39,610 nt of DNA from a virus, in the IMG/VR virus record IMGVR_UViG_3300035212_000256, positions 1-39,610 of that record. One strand, 5' to 3'. How positions within the stretch are numbered: position 1 is the first letter of the stretch; each line of letters opens with the position of its first letter. Shown piece by piece: positions 8,678 to 14,991 of this stretch. The notes beneath the pieces are model-generated. The model did no database searches. It was not told the DNA's origin and was given only the letters and a program-made list of their open reading frames with translations. Both the position numbers and the translations under genes were made by a program.

Positions 8678-10567
8678 CTATCCATACATATCTTGCCACT
8701 GCTCTTGATAGGCAGCGTCTAAGTTAACTGATTGTCTTTTTGATCGTTGTGCCTTGGTAGCCCAGCGATTTTCTTTATATCTATTTGTAAATGATGCAGC
8801 CTGCATAAGTTCTTGCACACGCAAGACAGCAAACCATAAAGCCATAACACAGTCGGTCTTACCTCTAGTGTTAGGCTTCCATGTCATTAACTGTTGTAGT
8901 AACGCTTTAATACCTTCAGAGCCATCACTTGATGGAAATTCAATTGAGCCGTTGTTTTGATACTTGCCTTCTATTGCTGTTCCAAAAAAGTTAGACATAG
9001 AGGCAACACCTAGGTTTGTATCCCATTTGTTTCTACCAGTAAAGTGTGGCTTTAAGTCACAACCATACTGGGCAAGCCAGTTACGTAAATCATCATCTAA
9101 CGAGTAAGCCTTCTGGTGGGCGTTGATCTCTACCCGCAGTTCGTTAGGTCTATACTTTTGGACTAACTCTTCAATAGCAGTTCTAATTTTGCCAGGTGTA
9201 GGCTCAGACATATTAACGCAGTCAAGAATGTATATACGACCATCAACTGAGTTATAGTTAATAACCACAAAGGCTGCATGTCCAGCACCCATAGCAGGGT
9301 CAAAGCCTATAATTGTATATCCACGTACATTTGCAGGATGCCCTGGTAGGTCTGGATTTAACACACCACGCTTACGCATGCCATTGATACAACCTTGTAC
9401 CAGCGCAGCAGGAAAAATAGAATCTTCTGCTATATCTTCTTGCTGGTAAACTAGCGCCCAGGTAGAGGCGGTAACTTCACCGCGACGTTTATTAAGGGCT
9501 AGCCCGTCCCACTTAGGATACAAACCGTTTTCATCTGGGGTATCATCATCGCCATCCCAAGGGATGTCAGACTTAGGCCAGAGCGTTACCCAATCTTTGG
9601 GCTTTTCTTTATACTCTAATACAGCAGGCATACCCATATATGTAAAAGGGGTCTTGCCATTGGACCAATACTTCGGGTCACGTAGTTCTTTATAAAAGTC
9701 AGAGGCGGCAATACGGGTTCCTACAATAAGCAACTTGCCGTTCTTGCCCAGACGGGTAATAACTTCCTTCTGCAGCCAGTTGATTTGCTTCTCATACTCA
9801 TGGGCGTTAGAGGTAGTAATGCAGTCGTCAAGGATAATCAAGTCAGCACGTGCGCCATAAATCTGACCACCCATACCAAGGGCTTGAATAGTTGGGTCTT
9901 TCTCGGATGAATCACGCGCATCGCCACCAAGATAGACGGTATCTACACGCCAAGTATCTGAGTCTGCTTTCCAACCGCCTTCAGGACCAAAAGTGTTTTG
10001 CATCTTCTGGTAGCGGGGGTGAGACAATCTCTGCTTAACAGAGTATACGAACTCGCGTGCTTTGTTCAACGTCTTAGAAACCACAATGATGCGGACGTTC
10101 GAGTTGATGGCGATACGGTAGGTTGAGTAGTTCACTGTAACCACAGTGGACTTGGCATGCTCTGGAGGTACATTGACCAGCATGCGGGTCTGGTCCCCTG
10201 GCTCATAGGTCATAGCGGGGTGAAGCCAAGAAGGTTCGCGCCCCTCAATCAAGTCAATCCAGTCCTGATGATGGGGAAACACTTTAGACCCTAAGTATAG
10301 TTCTGAGAACTGGGCAAAGGTAATCTCACTCTTGGGGATTCCCAAAGCCTTAAGGGAGTTGCTCTTGGCATCTTCCTTGGCTTGCTCTAGGCGGCGGGCA
10401 AAATCGGCATCCCTTAGAATCCAGACTCTTGCCGTATCGGGTTGCTTGCCAACTTTGGTCATAGCATTGGATAAAGACATACCCTCTGAAACTAGATCAA
10501 GCACCTGCTGTTTATCTATATTTGCTTTTTGGGTCTTGGCGTTATCAGCACCCTTTATGAACGTCAT
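8678..10567 (-). CDS. terL: Terminase large subunit with HTH-like N-terminus
   Basis: A 629-residue packaging motor. The ATPase domain has a Walker A-like VPPEHAKST at residues 133-141 and Walker B LIILDD at 243-248. The nuclease domain begins around GFDPAMGAGHAAFVV, with D423 the likely first metal ligand of the RNase H-like fold. Residues 18-50 read as a helix-turn-helix (VLDLVSEGMSLSNAMTKVG), unusual at this position and like the DNA-binding part of small terminase subunits. No separate small-subunit gene was found. It is the first gene of the leftward late operon, behind the probable promoter at 10588-10616. Confidence 0.93.
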   Translation of the reverse strand: MTFIKGADNAKTQKANIDKQQVLDLVSEGMSLSNAMTKVGKQPDTARVWILRDADFARRLEQAKEDAKSNSLKALGIPKSEITFAQFSELYLGSKVFPHHQDWIDLIEGREPSWLHPAMTYEPGDQTRMLVNVPPEHAKSTVVTVNYSTYRIAINSNVRIIVVSKTLNKAREFVYSVKQRLSHPRYQKMQNTFGPEGGWKADSDTWRVDTVYLGGDARDSSEKDPTIQALGMGGQIYGARADLIILDDCITTSNAHEYEKQINWLQKEVITRLGKNGKLLIVGTRIAASDFYKELRDPKYWSNGKTPFTYMGMPAVLEYKEKPKDWVTLWPKSDIPWDGDDDTPDENGLYPKWDGLALNKRRGEVTASTWALVYQQEDIAEDSIFPAALVQGCINGMRKRGVLNPDLPGHPANVRGYTIIGFDPAMGAGHAAFVVINYNSVDGRIYILDCVNMSEPTPGKIRTAIEELVQKYRPNELRVEINAHQKAYSLDDDLRNWLAQYGCDLKPHFTGRNKWDTNLGVASMSNFFGTAIEGKYQNNGSIEFPSSDGSEGIKALLQQLMTWKPNTRGKTDCVMALWFAVLRVQELMQAASFTNRYKENRWATKAQRSKRQSVNLDAAYQEQWQDMYG

Positions 10568-10587
10568 GGAGTCCCCTAGATCATCAG

Positions 10588-10616
10588 ATTATAGACAGAT
10601 TGCACCTGCCTTGTAA
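10588..10616 (-). promoter_or_regulatory. Probable promoter of the leftward late operon
   Basis: On the minus strand, TATAAT (plus 10588-10593) lies 17 bases downstream of TTACAA (plus 10611-10616). The -10 box is perfect and the -35 box is weak. Transcription would begin about 14 bases before the terminase ATG at 10567, leaving room for its AGGGG site. The -35 box is inside one of two direct TTGTAACAG repeats, which could serve an activator. Confidence 0.55.
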
Positions 10617-10642
10617 CAGATATATACAGTCTATTGTAACAG
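10611..10642. repeat. Direct repeat TTGTAACAG beside the late promoter
   Basis: Two identical 9-base copies, at 10611-10619 and 10634-10642, separated by 14 bases and 23 bases apart start to start (about two helical turns). The first overlaps the -35 box of the probable terminase promoter. The spacing suits a dimeric regulator binding one face of the DNA, for example an activator of late transcription; that role is inference. Confidence 0.5.
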
Positions 10643-10727
10643 GATGAGTAAGGCTCTAAAAGACTTACGAATCTATTTTGTTCTCTATATATACTTAATC
10701 CGTTCAAACATGTCAAACGAACAGTTT

Positions 10728-10756
10728 TTGCCAAACTATTTATTAAACAGTATAAA
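10728..10756 (+). promoter_or_regulatory. Early rightward promoter
   Basis: TTGCCA (10728-10733), a 17-base spacer and TATAAA (10751-10756): the best sigma70-type match seen on the plus strand of the control region. Transcription would start near 10763 and run through the hairpin at 10831-10872 before the first early gene at 11116, giving a leader of about 350 bases. Confidence 0.6.
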
Positions 10757-10830
10757 AGTCCTGTTCAGACTGGGGGTACTACTGTACAGAAATATTTTTG
10801 GTAGAGATACTCTATTACATTCAGAACCAA

Positions 10831-10872
10831 ATTAAACAATCTGGGGTCTAATAGACCCACAGACTGTTTAAT
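10831..10872. promoter_or_regulatory. Large hairpin in the control region
   Basis: ATTAAACA (10831-10838) pairs with TGTTTAAT (10865-10872). After one mismatch, TCTG pairs with CAGA, then GGGTCT (10844-10849) pairs with AGACCC (10853-10858) around an AAT loop. There are about 18 base pairs with one mismatch and one bulge. No T-run follows on the plus strand, so it is not a simple terminator. It lies in the early leader and could be an attenuator, a processing site, a protein-binding site or part of an origin. Confidence 0.6.
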
Positions 10873-11011
10873 GCTGCCGCTCTATAGTACTGCAGTCTGG
10901 TCTGCTGGGCAGAGGGTTGTCTAGACCGCAGATAAACCTATATGTCTGCGTCCCAGTTTAAATGCATATATGTGCGGATAGTCTATTGGCTGTACCAATA
11001 CATCTCCCTCC

Positions 11012-11046
11012 TTGTCAAGTCATAAGCGCTACGCATTCCTTGACAA
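11012..11046. repeat. Inverted repeat TTGTCAAG / CTTGACAA
   Basis: Perfect 8-base arms at 11012-11019 and 11039-11046 with a 19-base spacer. Each arm contains a TTGACA-like -35 hexamer, and the two point outward, to the left on the minus strand and to the right on the plus strand. I could not find good -10 boxes at the right distance, so operator half-sites are as likely as divergent promoters. Confidence 0.5.
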
Positions 11047-11077
11047 TTCCTTCCGATGTATGGTGTGGTGATATTAG

Positions 11078-11092
11078 ATTGAATGGTTCAAT
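11078..11092. promoter_or_regulatory. Palindrome ATTGAA-TGG-TTCAAT before the first early gene
   Basis: A perfect 6-base inverted repeat with a 3-base centre, 23 bases upstream of the ATG at 11116. Size and place suit a dimeric repressor or activator operator. No binding protein can be named; the winged-helix protein at 16639-17013 and WhiB are candidates only by being encoded here. Confidence 0.4.
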
Positions 11093-11115
11093 CGGTTCTA
11101 ATGATAGGAGTTATC

Positions 11116-11265
11116 ATGTCCGTTCTAATCCGCGATCAGTACGCTGAGTTTCAGGTCATAGACTGCGACTGGTGTCAAGAAGAAGCAACCTGCCGTAGCC
11201 TCTTCCAAGGCGATGTGTGGATTATGTCCATCTGCAAGAAGTGCGAGAAAGGGTCGCTAGCATGA
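11116..11265 (+). CDS. Mini zinc-ribbon protein
   Basis: A 49-residue protein with CDWC at residues 18-21 and CKKC at 41-44, the spacing of a small zinc ribbon. I chose ATG 11116 because TAGGAG precedes it by a suitable distance; upstream ATGs in the same frame lack a site. First gene of the early operon, ending in an ATGA overlap with the next gene. Probably binds nucleic acid or a host protein through zinc; target unknown. Confidence 0.65.
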   Translation: MSVLIRDQYAEFQVIDCDWCQEEATCRSLFQGDVWIMSICKKCEKGSLA

Positions 11266-11441
11266 AACTATGTACTGGGCATGAAGCCCAAGAGTTCTAT
11301 AGCGCACCTGCTGGTGATGGTTCCAAATGTCCCTTGTGTAACCGAGGGCAATGGTCATGCCTTGGGCCTGCAGGTGAGTGGAATGGCGGTTGTGAGTATA
11401 GGTTCTGCGAAGCACCTACCTGCGAATGGGAGAACCTATGA
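11262..11441 (+). CDS. Cys-rich mini zinc-binding protein
   Basis: A 59-residue protein with CPLC near residues 23-26 and further cysteines (C33, C44, C49, C54), enough for one or two zinc sites. The ATG overlaps the previous stop (ATGA), and its own stop overlaps the next start the same way, so it is translated as part of a coupled set. Trp/Gly-rich in the middle (NRGQWSCLGPAGEWNGG). No family recognised. Confidence 0.6.
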   Translation: MKLCTGHEAQEFYSAPAGDGSKCPLCNRGQWSCLGPAGEWNGGCEYRFCEAPTCEWENL

Positions 11442-11524
11442 AAACCTACGACTGCCCTGAGTGTGGGTGGGTAACAGAGTGTTACCCGTCATGTCCAATA
11501 AGAAAAGAAGGAGAGAACAAATGA
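11438..11524 (+). CDS. 28-residue zinc-ribbon microprotein
   Basis: MKTYDCPECGWVTECYPSCP followed by IRKEGENK. The motif CPECGW with C15 and C19 gives four cysteines in 28 residues. Start and stop both sit in ATGA overlaps (11438-11441 and 11521-11524), and its last codons contain the GGAGAG site of the next gene. Easily missed by a length cut-off. It may be a real zinc microprotein or a leader whose translation couples the next gene. Confidence 0.5.
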   Translation: MKTYDCPECGWVTECYPSCPIRKEGENK

Positions 11525-12063
11525 ACGAATCACTAGGCATCACAGTCCACAATACATGCTACGAATGTATGGTGATCGAGCGAGACAAGCAAGATGGTTT
11601 CACAGTGGGTAAGTGTCAGACATGCCTCGATACAGATGAGGCAAGAGACGACGACAAGGCTTACAACCTACACGAAAACGACAGGTTAGCCGAGCCAGGA
11701 AAGGTTCTATCTTACGATACAAGCGACGAACCCAGCGCGAGCGACTGGGTTACATCGCAAACCTACATACGAAAGAGAGGTTGGATAGTGAAGTTCACGG
11801 AGATATGGGACGAAGACAATCCCTTCAGACTGGTAGAGTTATCAGTCAAGTTCTTAGAAACAGATGAACCTCTAATCCGTCACGAGTTCCTACCACCTAT
11901 CGCTCAGTTAATGGACGGCGGTGTACATGAGGAACTATGGGAACTAGAGGATTATACCCAAGCCAAGCGTGAGGTTACATGCAAATGGTGTCATATCCTC
12001 ACACCCAAACTATTCAATGACTGTCAATCATGCGACAAGCCATTGGAACACAACTTAATATAG
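11521..12063 (+). CDS. Protein with two CxxC pairs
   Basis: A 180-residue protein. I chose ATG 11521 (MNESLGITVHN) because of the AAGGAGAG site before it and the ATGA overlap. CYEC (residues 14-17) and CQTC (32-35) make an N-terminal zinc ribbon; CKWC and CQSC near the C-terminus (about 158-174) make a second. The middle is mixed alpha/beta and acidic. A large hairpin follows the gene. Function unknown; nucleic-acid binding is plausible. Confidence 0.7.
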   Translation: MNESLGITVHNTCYECMVIERDKQDGFTVGKCQTCLDTDEARDDDKAYNLHENDRLAEPGKVLSYDTSDEPSASDWVTSQTYIRKRGWIVKFTEIWDEDNPFRLVELSVKFLETDEPLIRHEFLPPIAQLMDGGVHEELWELEDYTQAKREVTCKWCHILTPKLFNDCQSCDKPLEHNLI

Positions 12064-12069
12064 TAACAA

Positions 12070-12105
12070 CAGGGTTCCCCTGTCCTGGTGACAGGGGCAA
12101 CCCTG
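12070..12105 (+). terminator. Strong hairpin without T-run
   Basis: CAGGGTT (12070-12076) pairs with AACCCTG (12099-12105), and CCCCTGTC inside it pairs with GACAGGGG around a CTGGT loop, about 15 base pairs with one bulge. No U-tract follows, so it may be an attenuator or processing site protecting the upstream mRNA rather than a full terminator. It lies 39 bases before the ATG at 12144. Confidence 0.5.
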
Positions 12106-12143
12106 ACCAACTAACTATCAACTACTAAACAAGGAGAAACAAC

Positions 12144-12500
12144 ATGTTACAAAACACACTAACAGTTAGTGGCACAATCAAGGCGTTCACTGACAAAAGC
12201 ATCAAGACCAACGAATACGGTACTCAACTCATTGGCTGGATTAGCCAGCGAGATGTACCACGCATGAGCAACGGCGATGCAGTCGGCTCACCAAAATATG
12301 TAGTGGGTGTAGGAATCAAGGCTACAGACCCAGAAGTGGTAAAGACATTGGTCGAACTCGACCAAGCCAGACAGGGCGCGATGGAATCACGCCCAGTCAC
12401 ACTGACAGGACGACTCACACAGTGGGTTGCTAAGTCAAAGACTGGTGGGGCTGATGAGTTCCGCTATCAACTAGAGGTACACGCAGTCGAAGTACTCTAA
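12144..12500 (+). CDS. Possible OB-fold single-strand DNA-binding protein
   Basis: A 118-residue protein behind a strong AAGGAG site. The N-terminal half alternates like beta-strands (LTVSGTIKAFTDKSIKTN, then GTQLIGWISQRD), and the second half has VTLTGRLTQWVAK and FRYQLEVHAVEVL, as expected for a five-stranded OB barrel. Single-strand DNA-binding proteins have this size and are expected in a phage early region, and no other candidate is visible. There is no acidic C-terminal tail. The call is structural inference; an unrelated beta-barrel is possible. Confidence 0.45.
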   Translation: MLQNTLTVSGTIKAFTDKSIKTNEYGTQLIGWISQRDVPRMSNGDAVGSPKYVVGVGIKATDPEVVKTLVELDQARQGAMESRPVTLTGRLTQWVAKSKTGGADEFRYQLEVHAVEVL

Positions 12501-12506
12501 AGATTA

Positions 12507-12545
12507 GGAGGGTGGGTGACTATCACAGTCACTCACTCTCCTTTT
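12507..12545 (+). terminator. Rho-independent terminator with anti-SD arm
   Basis: A 14-base stem, 12507-12520 with 12528-12541, loop TATCACA; two positions pair as G-U. TTTT follows at 12542-12545. It ends the transcript of the 12144-12500 gene. The 3' arm plus T-run (CTCTCCTTT, 12536-12544) is also perfectly complementary to AAAGGAGAG (12597-12605), the ribosome binding site of the next gene, so read-through RNA could fold in two exclusive ways. Confidence 0.7.
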
Positions 12546-12608
12546 AGTACGGGAACCTCCGTATACGTACAGCAATTGGTAAGTCCATTATAATTCAAAG
12601 GAGAGATT

Positions 12609-12788
12609 ATGTTTATCAGTGAGACACAACTACTAGTCATGCTAATCTGCGCGTCAGTCATGGCTGGTATGATGACACTACTATTCATAGCAAACTATCG
12701 TCTGCTCAAAGACAATAGATTCTTGCGTAGTAGGCTATCAGTCTGGCGTAAGAGATGCCAGCGAGAGCATGTAGAAAAGCCATTCTAA
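12609..12788 (+). CDS. Small membrane protein
   Basis: 59 residues. One hydrophobic segment covers about residues 8-29 (LLVMLICASVMAGMMTLLFI), followed by a basic, helical tail rich in Arg/Lys, so an N-out, C-in single-span protein is likely. The AAAGGAGAG site precedes the ATG, and the stop overlaps the next start as TAATG. Function unknown. A small early membrane protein could alter host membrane or superinfection properties, but nothing in the sequence shows it. Confidence 0.65.
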   Translation: MFISETQLLVMLICASVMAGMMTLLFIANYRLLKDNRFLRSRLSVWRKRCQREHVEKPF

Positions 12789-12979
12789 TGAAAAAATATG
12801 ACATACTATTTTTAGCAGATCACTTCGTACTAGTAACTACAGTTGAGATAACTGGACCTGCATCAGAAGGTGACATAGAAGATGAAGCACTAGAGCGCTT
12901 GGCTTCTGAGTATGGTGTTGAATTCGCCAACACTCTCAAAGATTGCAGAGTAGAAATCACGGAGTCACCAGACAAATGA
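12788..12979 (+). CDS. Small acidic alpha/beta protein
   Basis: 63 residues starting MKKYDILFLADHFVLVTTVEI; a beta-hairpin followed by an acidic helix (DIEDEALERLASEYG) and a last strand. Start chosen at the TAATG overlap with the preceding gene; its stop forms ATGA with the next start. Not recognised. Confidence 0.6.
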   Translation: MKKYDILFLADHFVLVTTVEITGPASEGDIEDEALERLASEYGVEFANTLKDCRVEITESPDK

Positions 12980-13080
12980 ACTTCGTAATTGTATGTCGGC
13001 ATTGCTGGCAAGGTACTAAGTATGATGCACTTGATGTTGTGACAGGATTAGAGTGCGACAAATGCGGAAAGATACTATAA
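12976..13080 (+). CDS. 34-residue zinc-ribbon microprotein
   Basis: MNFVIVCRHCWQG, then CDKCGKIL at the end: two CxxC pairs 17 residues apart, a complete minimal zinc ribbon. It starts in an ATGA overlap with the preceding gene. Too short for usual gene callers, but the motif and coupling support it. Function unknown. Confidence 0.6.
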   Translation: MNFVIVCRHCWQGTKYDALDVVTGLECDKCGKIL

Positions 13081-13093
13081 GAAAGGTAGAGCA

Positions 13094-13231
13094 ATGAGTG
13101 AGCCACAATACCTAGAAGGTGACAACGCAGCACTAAAAGATGAGTGCGCTGATTGCGGTAACTTTATATTCACATGTGAGTGCAGTGAATCAGACCCAGA
13201 CTACGCTCACGATACACGCTTCGATGACTAA
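13094..13231 (+). CDS. 45-residue Cys-rich microprotein
   Basis: A small acidic protein with CADC (residues 18-21) and CEC (28-30), three or four zinc ligands. A GAAAGGTAGAGCA site lies before the ATG, and its stop overlaps the transglycosylase start (ATGACTAA). It belongs to the same family-by-pattern of mini zinc proteins in this operon. Function unknown. Confidence 0.55.
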   Translation: MSEPQYLEGDNAALKDECADCGNFIFTCECSESDPDYAHDTRFDD

Positions 13232-13670
13232 CACATTGAAGAGATACATAGCAGTGGCTAGCAGTATGATGCTAGTCTTTGCTACACTAATAGGCATACC
13301 TACTAAAGAATACATTAAACAAATAGCAGCAAGTCAAAACTGTATACCATTTGGTATTGCATTTGTTGTGCCTAAATTCTGGAACAAACAAATGTCTAAA
13401 ACATATGCTTATGGAATGATACGACTAGATTATCCTAAGTGGGGTAAGGGTGAATGGATTGCCCTTACAAAACTATGGGGTAAAGAATCAGCATGGAATC
13501 ATCTAGCAGACAACCCTAAGTCTAGTGCTTACGGAATAGCACAAGTTCTTAACACTAAACCTGGAACTCCAGCCCCTCTCCAGATTGAGAGGGGGCTGTC
13601 GTACATAGAACATAGGTATGACAAACCTTCAGTAGCATGGGCACATTGGAAAAAACATGGATGGTACTAG
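13224..13670 (+). CDS. Membrane-anchored lytic transglycosylase (SLT-like)
   Basis: 148 residues. Residues 9-25 are a hydrophobic anchor. From residue 72 an SLT-type lysozyme-like domain follows: LTKLWGKESAW with E88 as the likely catalytic acid, SSAYGIAQVL (100-109) and IERGLSYIEHRY with the closing AWAHWKKHGWY. This domain cleaves the MurNAc-GlcNAc bond of peptidoglycan. The ATG overlaps the upstream stop; there is no strong SD, so coupled translation is likely. Being early-strand and far from the lysis cassette, it may act on the wall locally during infection rather than in final lysis. Confidence 0.8.
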   Translation: MTNTLKRYIAVASSMMLVFATLIGIPTKEYIKQIAASQNCIPFGIAFVVPKFWNKQMSKTYAYGMIRLDYPKWGKGEWIALTKLWGKESAWNHLADNPKSSAYGIAQVLNTKPGTPAPLQIERGLSYIEHRYDKPSVAWAHWKKHGWY

Positions 13671-13671
13671 T

Positions 13672-13848
13672 ATGAAATCATATTATATTATACAATCAGA
13701 GATAGAAGTAGAAGCATCAGATGATGATACTGCTTTAGCATTACTGCAAGACACTATAGGTTTCAGCGGATTCAAAATGGTTCGCTGGATAGATACCCGA
13801 CTAACAGAAAGAGAGAGCACAAATGACAACAGCAATGACAATCAATGA
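13672..13848 (+). CDS. Small protein of unknown function
   Basis: 58 residues; start MKSYYIIQSEIEVEASDDDT at 13672, just after the transglycosylase stop. Two beta-strands, a helix (DTALALLQDTI) and a last strand with a Trp, ending in an Asn/Ser/Asp-rich tail that overlaps the start of the next gene by 26 bases. The tail may be an artefact of the overlap. Not recognised. Confidence 0.55.
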   Translation: MKSYYIIQSEIEVEASDDDTALALLQDTIGFSGFKMVRWIDTRLTERESTNDNSNDNQ

Positions 13849-14317
13849 CCAACTCGTAGAGTTGGGAACACTAGTAGACAATCAAGACAAAGTAATCCAG
13901 CGTGCTGGTGCGATTATGATCGAAACCTTATTTAACGAGAGCGAATATATAAGCCAAGATGAAATAGCAAAAGCACTATTTTATCTAACAGATATTCAAG
14001 TGCGTGACTATGCACTAGGGTTACTAAACCCATCAACACCTGATATGTTCAGACCTGCACTATCGCTATTGGTTGAGTCAGCACCAACAGATACTGATTA
14101 CATCAATGGACCAGCATGCTTGCTTGCTGCACTAGAGTATGAGCAGGATAACAAAGCAGATGCACTGCTTATGTTATCAAATGCTAGCGAGAACTACTCA
14201 CTTGCCCAACTATTAAACCGAGTATTTACAGCCAACTGGCCTGCTAATGCATTCGGAAGAATGCGTGATGAACTGCATCCTAAGGTAGCAGCAGGCATCT
14301 TTGAAGATGAGGCATAG
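13823..14317 (+). CDS. DUF4192-like protein
   Basis: 164 residues. The C-terminal half reads PACLLAALEYEQDNKADA followed by a LAQLLNRVF segment, the pattern I associate with the DUF4192 family, common in actinobacteria and their phages: small helical repeats describing a 'workload' of helices ending in a Trp/Pro turn. GAGAGCACAA precedes the ATG. Biochemical role unknown. Its presence supports an actinobacterial host. Confidence 0.65.
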   Translation: MTTAMTINDQLVELGTLVDNQDKVIQRAGAIMIETLFNESEYISQDEIAKALFYLTDIQVRDYALGLLNPSTPDMFRPALSLLVESAPTDTDYINGPACLLAALEYEQDNKADALLMLSNASENYSLAQLLNRVFTANWPANAFGRMRDELHPKVAAGIFEDEA

Positions 14318-14319
14318 TC

Positions 14320-14676
14320 ATGGGTCTTGATATGTATCTATATCAAAAAGAAACACATGAGGTAGCATACTGGCGCAAGGCTAATGCTATTCATGGGTGG
14401 ATTATCAATGCTGCTGGAGTAACAGATGATGGAACTCCAGTACATTTAAGCAAGCAATTAGTTATTCAACTGCGTGATATTTGTGCTGAAGTACTACAAG
14501 TAGGCACAACAGACTATGCAGAAGAGATGCTACCACCCACACCAGGATTCTTTTTTGGTAGTTCAGAAGTAGATGAATGGTACTGGGATAATATAAAAGA
14601 AACAGTTACAAAACTAACTGAAATTATAGACCAGTCAGTTGAAGATCAAGAGTTCGAATACTACGCTAGTTGGTAA
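14320..14676 (+). CDS. Conserved phage protein, MGLDMYLY type
   Basis: 118 residues starting MGLDMYLYQKETHEVAYWRK, then NAIHGWI. This opening is a pattern I have seen in conserved hypothetical proteins of many phages. No catalytic motif is evident; aromatic and acidic residues dominate the C-terminus. It begins 2 bases after the previous stop. Function unknown. Confidence 0.7.
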   Translation: MGLDMYLYQKETHEVAYWRKANAIHGWIINAAGVTDDGTPVHLSKQLVIQLRDICAEVLQVGTTDYAEEMLPPTPGFFFGSSEVDEWYWDNIKETVTKLTEIIDQSVEDQEFEYYASW

Positions 14677-14689
14677 GGAGAGAGATAAA

Positions 14690-14968
14690 ATGGGAAGACA
14701 AACAGCAGAATCCATAGCAGGATTTGATATACCATTACTAAATCAAATAGAAATGCATTTAACAGGTAACTTCTATCCACCAATACCAAGGTTCATGGCA
14801 CAGACATGCGTTGATGCACTCAATGCATACTGGGAAGAAGACATTGACCGCATGATTGATATGCCTAAAGGGGTATCATATAAGGGCTCGACTTCTGCCC
14901 CCGCGTGGGCTATCGTCGAGCAACACAGGCTTGACTCATGGCTTGATAGTGATGAAGATTACGAGTAA
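14690..14968 (+). CDS. Small protein of unknown function
   Basis: 92 residues; start at ATG 14690 (MGRQTAESIAGFD), behind TAAGGAGAGAG. The first half has a PPIPRF loop before a helix with paired Cys/Trp; the C-terminus is acidic (DSDEDYE). No family recognised. It sits between the MGLDMYLY-type gene and the DUF932-like gene in a tight early operon. Confidence 0.65.
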   Translation: MGRQTAESIAGFDIPLLNQIEMHLTGNFYPPIPRFMAQTCVDALNAYWEEDIDRMIDMPKGVSYKGSTSAPAWAIVEQHRLDSWLDSDEDYE

Positions 14969-14991
14969 ACTACAAACAAAAAGGAGAAGCA

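Larger units (their letters stand above)
10568..11115. other. Divergent non-coding control region
   Basis: A 548-base stretch without a convincing gene, between the leftward terminase and the rightward early genes. It contains a minus-strand promoter (10588-10616), two direct copies of TTGTAACAG (10611-10619 and 10634-10642), a plus-strand promoter (10728-10756), a large hairpin (10831-10872), many CAGACTG/CAGTCTG-like words, an inverted repeat of TTGTCAAG (11012-11046) and a short palindrome (11078-11092). This is the likely transcriptional switch of the phage and a candidate place for the replication origin; the origin role is only inference from position. Confidence 0.75.

Noticed and set aside
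10644-10835. A 63-codon plus-strand frame in the control region
   Set aside because: It has no clear ribosome binding site and contains the early promoter; coding potential looks weak.
11012-11046. TGTCAAG words reminiscent of mycobacteriophage stoperators
   Set aside because: Only the part that overlaps a -35 hexamer matches, and I did not see the multiple dispersed copies expected of stoperators.
12589-12594. Perfect TATAAT before the small membrane protein gene
   Set aside because: It lies 15 bases before the ATG, so transcription would start inside the ribosome binding site; no good -35 box.
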